A DNA stretch of 64,000 bases from Streptomyces collinus Tu 365 (GTDB lineage: Bacteria; Actinomycetota; Actinomycetes; Streptomycetales; Streptomycetaceae), in assembly GCF_000444875.1 (NCBI RefSeq), contig NC_021985.1, positions 7,336,170-7,400,169 of the forward strand, read 5' to 3'. Each line of letters begins with the position of its first letter. The stretch's first letter is position 1. A model generated the notes under the pieces. The model saw only the letters and a list, made by a program, of their open reading frames with translations, was not told the origin of the DNA and did not search any database. Below, piece by piece: positions 7,266 through 16,321 of the stretch. The translations under genes and the position numbers were made by a program.

Positions 7266-8811
7266 CCCGCGCGTACCGCTGCCGCTGCCGGTGCAGGACC
7301 GGCAGCGGTACGGAGAAGGTCGCGGACAGCGGGGTGCACGAGGGCGGGAAGACGAACGCCGGGGCCGTCGCCTCCGCCCCGGGCACCGTGTCCTCGGCCA
7401 CGTCCGGAGTCTCCGGCTCGCCGGGGGCCCGGGCCCGAGGCGAGCCCGGGACGTCCGGCTCACCCGCGACGTCCGGCCCGCCCGTGATGCCCGGCCCGCC
7501 CGTGGCGTTCGGCCCGCCCGTGGCGTTCGGCCCGCCCGTGACGTCCGGCCCGCCCGTGGCGTTCGGCTCCTTCTCGGACGCCGGGCCCTCCGCGAGGACC
7601 AGCGCGCCCGCGCATCCCGGACCTCCCGCGAAATCGACGGAACCCCCGATCCCAGGGGAGTCATCGAACTTCGGGCCGCCCCCTTCGGGGACAGGGTCTC
7701 CCGCGAACTCGGCCATCTCCCTCATCTCCGTCATCCGCACGACCTCGGTGGCCCACGCGATGCCGGCCATCTCCGCCAGTTCCGCGAGCTCGTCGGGGCC
7801 GGGGTCACCGATCTTGACGCGCCCCGCCGAGCCCCGCCCGGGCTCCGACGTGGCCGGCCGCTGCCGGGGCAGCGCCGCCGGCGCCTCGCGGGCGGCGAAC
7901 CCGGACCCGGGCACCGGAGCCTCGTCCTCGGCCGCCGGGGCCAGGGCGGTGACCGCCTCCGGCCCGGGGACCGGCTCCCGTTCCGGTTCGAGGCGTTCCG
8001 TCGTCAGCAGGATCAGACCGCCGCCGGCCACCACGCCGCAGCCGAGAGCGAGCAGGGTGCCCGTGGTGCCGTAGCGGAACGTCTCACCGAACATCAGAAT
8101 GCCGACCGCGGCGGCCAGCACCGGGTTGACCACGGTCAGCGTGGCCAGCGGGGCGGCCAGCCCGCCGCCCCGGTAGGAGGCCTGTGACAGCAGCACGCCC
8201 GCGGTCGCGAAGACACCGATGACCGCGAGGGCGGGCAGGTCGCCGAGGCCGATCCCGGCGTCCCAGTCGACCGCGACGGTCTTGGTGAACACCGACGACA
8301 TGCCGAAGGCGATGCCGGAGGCGGTGGCCAGCAGCACGCTGCGCACCGCCGGGTGCCGGTGCGCGGCCAGTCCGGCGACCGTCAGCGCGGCGACCGCCCC
8401 GCCGGTGACCAGCGCGACGGCCACCCGCTGGGCCGGGTCGAGGGAGTGGGTCCCGGCGGAGCCGACCACGGACAGCAGGCCGGCGAGGCCGACCGTGGCC
8501 ATGACCGCGCCGCGCCAGGCGGTCGCCCCGGCCCTGCGGCCCACGCACAGCGCCGCCATGGGCAGGGCGAAGACGATGGTCAGGGCGCCGAGCGGCTGCA
8601 CGAGGCTGAGCGGGCCGTAGGCGAGCGCCACGACGTGCAGGACACCGCCGAGCCCGTTCAGGCCCAGCGCCGCCCACCAGCCGGCCCGGCGCAGCGGCAG
8701 GTACGAACCGCCGGGCGAGGACAGTGCCACCTGCTCCTGCACGATCGCCCCGCCCGCGTACGCGACGGCGGACACGAACGACAGCAGCACGGACAACGCG
8801 AGGGCGCTCAT
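7255..8811 (-). CDS. DMT-family (EamA-like) transporter with long repetitive C-terminal tail
   Basis: A 518-residue protein. Residues 1 to about 280 are a ten-helix drug/metabolite-type transporter (MSALALSVLLSFVSAVAYAGGAIVQEQ at the start; VVNPVLAAAVGILMFGETF near helix 9). The remaining ~230 residues are hydrophilic, acidic and Pro/Gly-rich, with hexapeptide repeats of the form GGPNAT/GGPDVT near the end encoded by an 18-bp tandem repeat. Ordinary EamA proteins stop near 300 residues, so the tail is an unusual addition. Substrate unknown. ATG 8811 has AAGGAA upstream; a longer in-frame start lacks a ribosome-binding site. The 3' end overlaps rpfD convergently. Confidence 0.82.
   Translation of the reverse strand: MSALALSVLLSFVSAVAYAGGAIVQEQVALSSPGGSYLPLRRAGWWAALGLNGLGGVLHVVALAYGPLSLVQPLGALTIVFALPMAALCVGRRAGATAWRGAVMATVGLAGLLSVVGSAGTHSLDPAQRVAVALVTGGAVAALTVAGLAAHRHPAVRSVLLATASGIAFGMSSVFTKTVAVDWDAGIGLGDLPALAVIGVFATAGVLLSQASYRGGGLAAPLATLTVVNPVLAAAVGILMFGETFRYGTTGTLLALGCGVVAGGGLILLTTERLEPEREPVPGPEAVTALAPAAEDEAPVPGSGFAAREAPAALPRQRPATSEPGRGSAGRVKIGDPGPDELAELAEMAGIAWATEVVRMTEMREMAEFAGDPVPEGGGPKFDDSPGIGGSVDFAGGPGCAGALVLAEGPASEKEPNATGGPDVTGGPNATGGPNATGGPGITGGPDVAGEPDVPGSPRARAPGEPETPDVAEDTVPGAEATAPAFVFPPSCTPLSATFSVPLPVLHRQRQRYARVRS
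7450..7567. repeat. 18-bp tandem repeat inside the DMT transporter gene
   Basis: About six and a half copies of an 18-bp unit with core CGGCCCGCCCGT, differing at a few bases. The period is a multiple of three and encodes the GGPxxT hexapeptides of the transporter tail on the minus strand. Copy number is likely to vary between strains. Confidence 0.85.
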
Positions 8812-8941
8812 CGGCAGTTCCTTCGCGTGCGGCGGGACCCCTGGGCCCGGCGCGGCGTACGGTCGGCTTCCATGGTCGACACTCTGCCCGTTCGGGCCCT
8901 CCCCGTCGTCGTACCTGAGCACTCAATGGGTCCTACTGCCG

Positions 8942-9856
8942 ATGGAGTACGCGGCCCGGCCGCTCATCCCCAAGGCGGGCGGCCGCCCCGGGGGGACCCC
9001 GGCTCGGGGGCGGCGGCGCGGCCTGGTAGTGATGCTCCTCGTGGACCTCGATCCGGAACTCGCCGCCCTCCGGCCGCTCGGCGGCTTCTTCGTCCTGCGC
9101 ACGACCGCGGGGGCGCGGCGCCCGCCCGCCCCGCTCCCGCCCACCCTGGCGGAGACCTACGCGACGGCAGCGACGGCGGCCTCGGCGGCCACGGCGGCAA
9201 CGGCCGCCCCGGGGACGGCTGCCGGGGCGACGGCGGCGGACGGCGCCGCCCGCGACGTGCTGACCTCCCGGGTCGCCACGGTCGCGGACCGGCTCCGCAC
9301 CGGTGAGGCGCGGGTCGCCGCCTCGATCGCCCACCAGGGACTGGCCGCCCGCCTGTGGTCCACGGCCCTGGCGTGCGCCGCCCTGTACGGCCGGCTGCCC
9401 GATCTCGGGCCCGGGCTGCTGCGCTGGCACGGCGCCGCGCCCGCCCCGGACGACCTGTGGCTGACCGAGGTGCGCGCGGCCCCCGGGGACCCGGCCACCC
9501 TGGCGGACGCCGTGCTGCACGCCCATCTCCGTCCCCTAGGGGAAGCCCTGACGGCCCGGTACGGAGTCGCGGCCGGCCTGCTGTGGGGCAACGCCGGTTC
9601 GGCGCTCGCCGGAGCGGCCCGCGAACTGGACCGCTGGGCCCGCGCCCACGGCCGTACCGACGTGGCCGACCGGGCCCGCCGCCTCACCGACGACCTCTTC
9701 GCCCACCCGCTGCTGCGCACCACCGGCACCCAGCCCGTGCCGACCTTCCGCCGCCGCAGCTGCTGCCTCTACTACCGCGTTCCCGGCGGCGGGGTCTGCG
9801 GCGACTGCTGCTTCACCCGCCCGCCGCGCTCTTCCCCGGGCGCCGCATCTGGGTGA
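8942..9856 (+). CDS. FhuF-like (2Fe-2S)-binding ferric reductase family protein
   Basis: A 304-residue protein. The C-terminus (about 275–293) has the four-cysteine signature SCCLYYRVPGGGVCGDCCF, the C-C-x10-C-x2-C pattern of FhuF-type proteins that bind a [2Fe-2S] cluster and reduce siderophore-bound iron in the cytosol. The middle part (MRVAASIAHQGLAARLW-like helix) matches the usual body of these proteins, and an Ala/Thr-rich linker sits near 75–100. The start is uncertain: ATG 8942 gives the longest reading, but ATG 9032 (MLLVDLDPELAALRPLGGFF) is a likely alternative, and neither has a clear ribosome-binding site. It precedes glgA by about 40 bp and may be co-transcribed, though no functional link is known. 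Confidence 0.72.
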   Translation: MEYAARPLIPKAGGRPGGTPARGRRRGLVVMLLVDLDPELAALRPLGGFFVLRTTAGARRPPAPLPPTLAETYATAATAASAATAATAAPGTAAGATAADGAARDVLTSRVATVADRLRTGEARVAASIAHQGLAARLWSTALACAALYGRLPDLGPGLLRWHGAAPAPDDLWLTEVRAAPGDPATLADAVLHAHLRPLGEALTARYGVAAGLLWGNAGSALAGAARELDRWARAHGRTDVADRARRLTDDLFAHPLLRTTGTQPVPTFRRRSCCLYYRVPGGGVCGDCCFTRPPRSSPGAASG

Positions 9857-9897
9857 CCATGAAAGGGAACCTGTCGGCGAGACCAGGGGGTTGTCGG

Positions 9898-11049
9898 GTG
9901 CGTGTGGGACTGCTGACCCGGGAGTACCCGCCGGACGTGTACGGCGGCGCGGGCGTCCATGTCGAGTTCCTCGCCCGGGAGCTGAGCGCGCTGGTGGACC
10001 TGGAGGTGCACTGCTGGGGTGAGGGCCGCGGCGTCGGCGTGGTGCGCCACCGCCCCTGGCCCGTCCTCGACGGTTCCAACGACGCGCTGCGCACCTTCTC
10101 GGTGGACCTGTCCATCGCGGCCGCGCTCGAGGGCCGCGAACTCGTCCACTCCCACACCTGGTACGCCAACCTCGCCGGACACCTCGCCAAACTGCTGTAC
10201 GGCGTCCCGCACGTGGTGACCGCCCACTCGCTGGAGCCGCTGCGCCCCTGGAAGGCCGAACAACTGGGCGGCGGGTACGCGCTGTCGAGCTGGACCGAGC
10301 GCACCGCCGTCGAGGCGGCCGACGCCGTGATCGCCGTGTCGGGCGCGATGCGCGAGGACATCCTCGCCTGCTACCCGGCGCTGGACCCGGCGCGGGTGCA
10401 CGTCGTGCACAACGGCATCGACACCGCCCTGTACCGCCCGGACCACGGCACCGACGCGCTCACCCGGCACGGCATCGACCCGGCACGCCCGTTCGTGCTG
10501 TTCGTCGGCCGGATCACCCGGCAGAAGGGCGTGCCCCATCTGCTGCGCGCGGTACGGGACATCGACCCGGGCGCCCAGGTGGTGCTGTGCGCCGGCGCCC
10601 CCGACACCCCCGAGATCGACCGCGAGTTCCGGGAGCTGTACGAGGAGCTGAGCCGGGTCCGCGCGGGCGTGTCCTGGATCCCGCAGATGCTGCCCCGCGC
10701 CGACGTCATCCAACTCCTGACCCGGGCGGCCGTCTTCGTCTGCCCTTCGGTGTACGAACCCCTCGGCATCGTCAACCTGGAGGCCATGGCCTGCGGCACG
10801 CCGGTCGTCGCCTCCCGCGTCGGCGGCATCCCTGAGGTCGTGGCCGACGGCCGCACGGGTCTGCTGGTCGACGTGGACGACGCCTTCGAGGCGAACCTCG
10901 CCCGGGCCCTGGACACGGTGCTCGGCGACCCGGAGGCGGCCCGCCGGATGGGGGAGGCGGGACGGGTGCGCGCGGTCGAGGAGTTCGGCTGGGAAGCGGT
11001 GGCCCGGCGCACCGCCGGACTCTACGAGGAGATCCTCAAGCAGGCTTAG
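9898..11049 (+). CDS. glgA: GT4-type glycogen synthase / GlgM-like maltose-1-phosphate synthase
   Basis: A 383-residue glycosyltransferase of the short actinobacterial GlgA type. It begins VRVGLLTREYPPDVYGGAGVHVEFLARELS and has the phosphate-binding FVGRITRQKGVPHLL motif and the nucleotide-sugar E-x7-E motif in CPSVYEPLGIVNLEAMACGTPVVAS. The mycobacterial counterpart GlgM joins ADP-glucose to glucose 1-phosphate to give maltose 1-phosphate for GlgE-dependent alpha-glucan synthesis; older annotation calls it glycogen synthase. The glgC gene directly downstream supplies ADP-glucose. The GTG at 9898 is chosen because AGGGGG lies at suitable spacing; ATG 9859 is in frame but lacks one. Confidence 0.9.
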   Translation: MRVGLLTREYPPDVYGGAGVHVEFLARELSALVDLEVHCWGEGRGVGVVRHRPWPVLDGSNDALRTFSVDLSIAAALEGRELVHSHTWYANLAGHLAKLLYGVPHVVTAHSLEPLRPWKAEQLGGGYALSSWTERTAVEAADAVIAVSGAMREDILACYPALDPARVHVVHNGIDTALYRPDHGTDALTRHGIDPARPFVLFVGRITRQKGVPHLLRAVRDIDPGAQVVLCAGAPDTPEIDREFRELYEELSRVRAGVSWIPQMLPRADVIQLLTRAAVFVCPSVYEPLGIVNLEAMACGTPVVASRVGGIPEVVADGRTGLLVDVDDAFEANLARALDTVLGDPEAARRMGEAGRVRAVEEFGWEAVARRTAGLYEEILKQA

Positions 11050-11099
11050 TCCCGCGTGCTCGGGGCATCCATGGTGGAACCAGGGTGAGGGGAGCGGCC

Positions 11100-12356
11100 G
11101 TGCGTGGATGGGACTACCCCCGCGGAAGCGGTGTGGGCCGGGGCGGACGGCCCTCGGTGCTCGGGATCGTACTGGCGGGCGGGGAGGGCAAACGCCTGAT
11201 GCCGCTCACCACGGACCGGGCCAAGCCCGCCGTCACCTTCGGGGGCACCTACCGGCTCGTCGACTTCGTGCTGTCCAACCTGGTGAACGCCGACGTCCTG
11301 CGCATCTGCGTGCTGACCCAGTACAAGTCGCACTCGCTGGACCGGCACATCACCACCACCTGGCGGATGTCCAGCCTGCTGGGCAACTACGTCACCCCGG
11401 TGCCGGCCCAGCAGCGCCTGGGCCCGCGCTGGTACCTGGGCAGCGCCGACGCCATCCTGCAGTCGCTGAACCTCGTGTACGACGAACAGCCCGAGTACGT
11501 GGCCGTGTTCGGCGCCGACCACGTCTACCGCATGGACCCCCGGCAGATGCTGGCCCAGCACATCGAGGGCGGCGCCGGGGTGACCGTGGCCGGCATCCGG
11601 GTGCCGCGCTCGGAGTCCTCCTCGTTCGGTGTGATCACCCCGGGCTCGGACGGGCGCAGCGTCGAGCGCTTCCTGGAGAAGCCCGCGGACCCGCCCGGCC
11701 TCGCGGACGACCCCGAGTGCGTGTTCGCCTCGATGGGCAACTACGTCTTCACCACCAAGGCGCTCATCGAGGCGCTGCAACGCGACGCGGAGGACACGCA
11801 GTCCGTGCACGACATGGGCGGCTCGATCCTGCCCCAGCTCACCGGCCGCGGCGAGGCCCAGCTCTACGACTTCAGCGACAACCACGTGCCCGGCGAGACC
11901 AGCCGCGACCAGGGCTACTGGCGGGACGTCGGCACCCTCGACGCCTACCACGAGGCGCACATGGACCTGATAGCCGAGCGCCCCGCCTTCAACCTGTACA
12001 ACCGGCAGTGGCCCATCTACACCCACTCCAACCAGCTCTCGCCGGCCCGGTTCAACGCGGGCGGCATCGCGAGCGAGTCCATCATCAGCGCGGGCTGCCT
12101 GATCCGCGGCCAGGTCACCCGGTCCGTGCTCTCGCCCGGCGTACGCGTCGACCCGGGCGCGGTCGTGCAGGGCTCGGTGCTGCACGACAACGTGCACGTC
12201 GGACGGGGCGCGATCGTCCGCGGCGCCGTGCTGGACAAGAACGTCGAGGTGCCGCCGGGCGCGACGATCGGCGTCAACCCGGAGCGGGACGCCGAGCTGT
12301 ACACCGTCTCCGAGGGCGGCGTGATCGCGCTCGGGAAGGGGCAGCGCGTGCCCTGA
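11100..12356 (+). CDS. glgC: glucose-1-phosphate adenylyltransferase GlgC
   Basis: A 418-residue enzyme that makes ADP-glucose from ATP and glucose 1-phosphate, the committed step of bacterial glycogen and alpha-glucan synthesis. The nucleotidyltransferase signature LGIVLAGGEGKRLMPLT with downstream KPAV is near residues 20–45, and YLGSADAI and VFGADHVYRMD follow. The C-terminal left-handed beta-helix carries hexapeptide-like repeats (SVLSPGVRVDPGAVVQGSVLHDNVHVG). The start is set at GTG 11100 because GAGGGGAG lies about 7 bp upstream; GTG 11085 is possible. Gap to glgA is about 50 bp, so the two are probably co-transcribed. Confidence 0.94.
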   Translation: MRGWDYPRGSGVGRGGRPSVLGIVLAGGEGKRLMPLTTDRAKPAVTFGGTYRLVDFVLSNLVNADVLRICVLTQYKSHSLDRHITTTWRMSSLLGNYVTPVPAQQRLGPRWYLGSADAILQSLNLVYDEQPEYVAVFGADHVYRMDPRQMLAQHIEGGAGVTVAGIRVPRSESSSFGVITPGSDGRSVERFLEKPADPPGLADDPECVFASMGNYVFTTKALIEALQRDAEDTQSVHDMGGSILPQLTGRGEAQLYDFSDNHVPGETSRDQGYWRDVGTLDAYHEAHMDLIAERPAFNLYNRQWPIYTHSNQLSPARFNAGGIASESIISAGCLIRGQVTRSVLSPGVRVDPGAVVQGSVLHDNVHVGRGAIVRGAVLDKNVEVPPGATIGVNPERDAELYTVSEGGVIALGKGQRVP

Positions 12357-12482
12357 CGCACGCGCCGCCGGACGGCTCACGCGCGCGACGCGCGCCGCAT
12401 CACCGCCCTGGAATGCCCGGGTTCGCCTCGTTCGCCCGCCACGATGCAGGCAACGATGTCGAACCTTCGGAGGTCATCCGAC

Positions 12483-14804
12483 ATGAGAGGGACCCGGCGC
12501 ACGCGGCTGTGCCTGGCCGGGGTGATGGCAGCGTCCGCGCTGATCGCCACCCCCGCCGCACGTGCCGCCGAGCGGACCGACGGCCACCTCACCGACCTGG
12601 TGAACCCCTTCATCGGGAGCCAGAACGAGGGCAACACCTTCCCCGGCGCGACCGTGCCCTTCGGCATGGTGCAGCTCTCCCCGGACACCGGGCACAGCAC
12701 CGGCTACGACTACACCCAGAACCGCGTCCGCGGCTTCTCCCTGGTCCACCTCTCCGGCGTCGGCTGCCGGATCGGCGGCGACCTGCCCGTACTGCCCACC
12801 ACGGGCGAGGTGACCCAGACGGACTACGCGCGCTACGCGGCGGGCTTCTCGCACGCCGACGAGCAGGCGAGCCCCGGCTACTACGGCGTCGGCCTCGACT
12901 CCGGCATCCGCGCCGAGCTGACCGCGACCGCGCGCACCGGGGTGCAGCGCTACACCTTCCCGGCCACCGACCGGGCCAACGTCCTGCTGAACGCGGCCCA
13001 GGCGCTGCACAAGCCGGTCGCCAGCTCGGTCGAGATCCTCGACGCCCACACCGTGCGCACCGAGATCACCGGCCACGGCTTCTGCCGCGACACCGGCCCG
13101 TACACCGTGTACACGATCACCCGGTTCAACCGGCCGTTCACCGCCTACGGCACCTGGGACGGGGCGGCGGTCACACCGGGCGCCCGCACCGGCCGCGGCG
13201 GCGCCTACGTCCGCTTCGACACGACGAAGGACCGTACCGTCGAGGCGACCACCGCCCTGTCGTACGTCGACGCGCGCGGTGCCGCGGTCAACCTGCGGGC
13301 CGGCGGCGGCCGGTCCTTCGACGCGGTACGGCGGCGGGCCCGCGAGGAGTGGGAGCGGCGGCTCGCCGCCGTGCGCGTGCGGGGCGGCGACCCGACGCTG
13401 CGCCGCACCTTCTACTCGTCCCTGTACCGCTCGTTCCTCGCGCCCAACATCGGCAGCGACGCCGACGGCCGCTACCTGGGCTGGGACCGCCGCGTCCACC
13501 GCGCGGAGCGGTTCACGTACTACCAGAACTGGTCGCTGTGGGACACCTACCGCACCCAGGCCCAGTTGCTGGCCCTGCTCGCGCCGCGCGAGGCCCGCGA
13601 CATGGCGCTGTCGGTGGTGAAGGTGGACGAGGACGGGGGCTGGCTGCCCAAGTGGGGTTACGGGCCGGTCGAGACGAACTGCATGAGCGGCGACCCGGTC
13701 ACCCCGTTCCTGACCACCGCCTACCAGACGGGCCTGCTCAGGGGGTTCGAGGAGCGGGCGTACCGGGCGCTGCGCAAGAACGCCGACGGGGTGCCGCCCG
13801 CCGGCTACCCGGGCATCGGACGGGAGGCCAACGCCGAGTACATCGCCCACGGCTACGCCCCCTTCGTCAAGGACCGCCCGCTGTCCAAGCTGGGCGACTC
13901 CGACTACCACCACGGCGCCTCCGTCACCCTGGAGTACGCGCTCGCCGACGCGGTGCTCGCCCAGATGGCCCGGGGCCTCGGCCACGACGCGGACGCCGCC
14001 CGCTACGCCGCACGGTCGCGCAACTACCGCACCCTCTTCGACCCCTCGACCGGCTTCTTCCGGGCCCGGGACGCCTCCGGCGCCTTCACCGGCCCCGCGG
14101 ACCCGGCCCGCAGCACCGGCTTCCACGAGGGCACCGCCTGGCAGTACCAGTGGCTCGTCCCGCAGGACCTGCCGGGCATGATCGACCTGATCGGCGGCAC
14201 CCGCGCGGCCAACGAGCGCCTCGACACCTTCTTCGCCTACGACCGGCTGCTGGCCGACCCGGCGCGCACCGCGCGTGAGGTGTGGGTGCACGGGGACGCG
14301 TACGACTACTACAACGCCGACAAGTACAACCCGATGAACGAGCCCGACCTCGTCGCGCCGTACACGTACCTGGCCACCGGGCAGCCCTGGAAGACCACCG
14401 ACGTGGTCCACGCGGCCCTGACCCTCTTCACCGACGGCCCCACCGGCATGACCGGGAACGACGACCTGGGCACCATGTCCGCCTGGAACGTGCTGTCGTC
14501 GATCGGGCTCTTCCCGATCCAACCCGGCTACAACACCTGGGGTCTGTCCACTCCCGTGTTCGACCGGGTCGACCTCACGCTCGACCGCCGCTACTGGCCG
14601 GGCGGCGGGTTCACCGTCACCGCGCCGGGCACCTCCGCCGCCGACCGCTACGTCCAGTCGGTCCGCACGGACGGCAGGCCGCACGCCCGGACCTACCTGA
14701 CGACGGACGCCCTGCGCTCCCTGCGCACCGTCGCGTTCACGGTCGGCCCGCGCCCGTCCGAGTGGGGTACGTCACCCCAGGCGGCGCCACCGGTACTGAA
14801 GTGA
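12483..14804 (+). CDS. secreted GH92 alpha-mannosidase
   Basis: A 773-residue exported glycoside hydrolase. A signal peptide (MRGTRRTRLCLAGVMAASALIATPAARA) is followed by the GH92 N-terminal beta-sandwich (VNPFIGSQNEGNTFPGATVPFGMVQLSPDT) and the (alpha/alpha)6 barrel. Catalytic acid Glu549 sits in GFHEGTAWQYQW, and the basic aspartates Asp660–Asp661 in GNDDLGTMSAW. GH92 enzymes are calcium-dependent, inverting exo-mannosidases acting on alpha-1,2/1,3/1,4/1,6 links of high-mannose N-glycans or yeast mannan. The GGAGG at about 12468 supports ATG 12483. A hairpin terminator follows. It probably works with the N-glycan locus at 22531–33340, although it lies 8 kb away in a separate transcription unit. 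Confidence 0.93.
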   Translation: MRGTRRTRLCLAGVMAASALIATPAARAAERTDGHLTDLVNPFIGSQNEGNTFPGATVPFGMVQLSPDTGHSTGYDYTQNRVRGFSLVHLSGVGCRIGGDLPVLPTTGEVTQTDYARYAAGFSHADEQASPGYYGVGLDSGIRAELTATARTGVQRYTFPATDRANVLLNAAQALHKPVASSVEILDAHTVRTEITGHGFCRDTGPYTVYTITRFNRPFTAYGTWDGAAVTPGARTGRGGAYVRFDTTKDRTVEATTALSYVDARGAAVNLRAGGGRSFDAVRRRAREEWERRLAAVRVRGGDPTLRRTFYSSLYRSFLAPNIGSDADGRYLGWDRRVHRAERFTYYQNWSLWDTYRTQAQLLALLAPREARDMALSVVKVDEDGGWLPKWGYGPVETNCMSGDPVTPFLTTAYQTGLLRGFEERAYRALRKNADGVPPAGYPGIGREANAEYIAHGYAPFVKDRPLSKLGDSDYHHGASVTLEYALADAVLAQMARGLGHDADAARYAARSRNYRTLFDPSTGFFRARDASGAFTGPADPARSTGFHEGTAWQYQWLVPQDLPGMIDLIGGTRAANERLDTFFAYDRLLADPARTAREVWVHGDAYDYYNADKYNPMNEPDLVAPYTYLATGQPWKTTDVVHAALTLFTDGPTGMTGNDDLGTMSAWNVLSSIGLFPIQPGYNTWGLSTPVFDRVDLTLDRRYWPGGGFTVTAPGTSAADRYVQSVRTDGRPHARTYLTTDALRSLRTVAFTVGPRPSEWGTSPQAAPPVLK

Positions 14805-14820
14805 CCTCAGGAGTCCCACG

Positions 14821-14850
14821 AGTCCCGCCGCTCCCCCGAGGGGCGGGACT
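14821..14850 (+). terminator. terminator after the GH92 gene
   Basis: Perfect 9-bp arms (14821–14829 and 14842–14850) with a C/G-rich 12-nt loop, 16 bp after the stop codon and followed by TAAC. Confidence 0.65.
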
Positions 14851-14989
14851 TAACCTGCTGTTAACTGAGCGTAGCCTGATCGTACTTGACCGTAATCGCC
14901 CAGCGAGTCTTGACTGTTGCCCTGCAGGACCGTCCGTCTCCCGCCCTTGCACGTTCCATCTCGTCTTCCCGCCGACGCGAGGCAAGCCC

Positions 14990-16321
14990 TTGACTTCCGA
15001 TCCGCTCGCTCCCCTCGACCTGGCCTTCTGGAACATGGAGTCCGACCGGCACCCGATGCACCTGGGCGCGCTCGGTGTCTTCGCGACGCACTCGCCCACG
15101 GCGGGCGCCCACGCCGCCGACCTGCTCGCCGCGCGGGCCGCCGCCGTGCCCGGACTGCGCATGCGCATCCGGGACGTCTGGCAGCCGCTCTCCTTCGGGG
15201 GCGCCACCCGGGAGGCCGACCCGGACTTCGACCCGCTGAACCACGTACGGCTGCACGCCCCGACCGCCGACTTCCACGCCGCCGCCGGGCGGCTGATGGA
15301 GCGTCCGCTGGAGCGCGGCCGGCCGCCGTGGGAGGCCCATGTGCTGCCCGGCGAGGACGGCGTCTCCTTCGCCGTGCTGTTCAAGTTCCACCACGCGCTC
15401 GCCGACGGCCTGCGCGCGCTCAAGCTCGCCGCCGGGGTGCTGGACCCGGTCGACCTGCCCGAGCGCGGCCCGCGTCCCGTCGAGCCGCCGCGCACCCTGC
15501 TGTCCGACGTGCGCAGACTGCCCGCTCTGCTGCCCGGGCTGGTCAGGGGCGCGCTGTCGGACGCCGGCCGGGCCCTCGACATCGGCGCCTCGCTGGCCCG
15601 TTCGACCTTCGGGATGCGGCCCTCGTCGGCGCTGACCTCCGCGCCCAGCGGCACCCGCCGCACGGCCGGTGTGGTCCTGGACATCGACGACGTGCACCGC
15701 GTCCGCAAGAGCGTGGGCGGCACGGTCAACGACGTCCTCATCGCCGTCGTCGCCGGCGCGCTGCGCCGCTGGCTGGACGAACGCGGCGACGGCAGCGAGG
15801 GGGTGGCGCCGCGCGCCCTCATCCCGGTCTCCCGGCGCCGGCCGCGCACCGCCCAGCCACAGGGCAACCGGCTCTCCGGTTACCTGATACGGCTTCCGGT
15901 CGACGACCCCGACCCGCTGCGCCGCCTCGACACGGTGCGCACCGCGATGGTCCGCAACAAGGACGCGGGCCCCGACCGGGGTGCCGGTGCCGTCGCCCTG
16001 CTCGCCGACCACGTGCCCGCCCTCGGCCACCGGCTCGGCGGCCCGCTGGTCGGCCAGGCCGCCCGGCTCTGGTTCGACATCCTCGTCACCAGCGTCCCGC
16101 TGCCGGGCCTCGGCCTCCGGCTCGGCGGCCACGACCTGACCGAGGTCTACCCGCTGGCCCCGCTCGCCCCCGGCCAGTCGCTCGCGGTCGCGATCTCCAC
16201 GTACCGGGGCCACGTGCACTACGGCCTGGTGGCCGACGCCCAGGCCGTCCCGGACCTGGACGTCTTCGCCCGAGCGGTGTCCGAGGAGGTGCAATCCCTC
16301 CTGACGGCATGCGACGCCTGA
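14990..16321 (+). CDS. wax ester synthase / acyl-CoA:diacylglycerol acyltransferase (WS/DGAT)
   Basis: A 443-residue member of the WS/DGAT family, which makes triacylglycerol or wax esters from acyl-CoA at the membrane–lipid-droplet surface. The catalytic HHxxxDG motif is His134-His135-…-Asp139-Gly140 (FHHALADG). The N-terminal PLAPLDLAFWNMESDRHPMHLGALGVF block, the GTVNDVLIAVVAGALRRWL segment and QGNRLSGYLIRLPV are typical. The TTG start is unusual but has GAGG about 10 bp upstream, and homology begins there; the longer in-frame reading overlaps the GH92 gene and terminator. From memory S. coelicolor SCO0958 is the counterpart. Confidence 0.9.
   Translation: MTSDPLAPLDLAFWNMESDRHPMHLGALGVFATHSPTAGAHAADLLAARAAAVPGLRMRIRDVWQPLSFGGATREADPDFDPLNHVRLHAPTADFHAAAGRLMERPLERGRPPWEAHVLPGEDGVSFAVLFKFHHALADGLRALKLAAGVLDPVDLPERGPRPVEPPRTLLSDVRRLPALLPGLVRGALSDAGRALDIGASLARSTFGMRPSSALTSAPSGTRRTAGVVLDIDDVHRVRKSVGGTVNDVLIAVVAGALRRWLDERGDGSEGVAPRALIPVSRRRPRTAQPQGNRLSGYLIRLPVDDPDPLRRLDTVRTAMVRNKDAGPDRGAGAVALLADHVPALGHRLGGPLVGQAARLWFDILVTSVPLPGLGLRLGGHDLTEVYPLAPLAPGQSLAVAISTYRGHVHYGLVADAQAVPDLDVFARAVSEEVQSLLTACDA

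Noticed and set aside
12381..12395. Terminator after glgC (GCGCGCG/CGCGCGC palindrome)
   Set aside because: The arms are separated by one base, which cannot form a stable hairpin loop; probably chance in GC-rich DNA.
11108..14278. Plus-strand 1056-codon open frame across glgC and the GH92 gene
   Set aside because: Its translation is Arg/Pro/His-rich nonsense; glgC and GH92 in other frames have full family motifs and starts.
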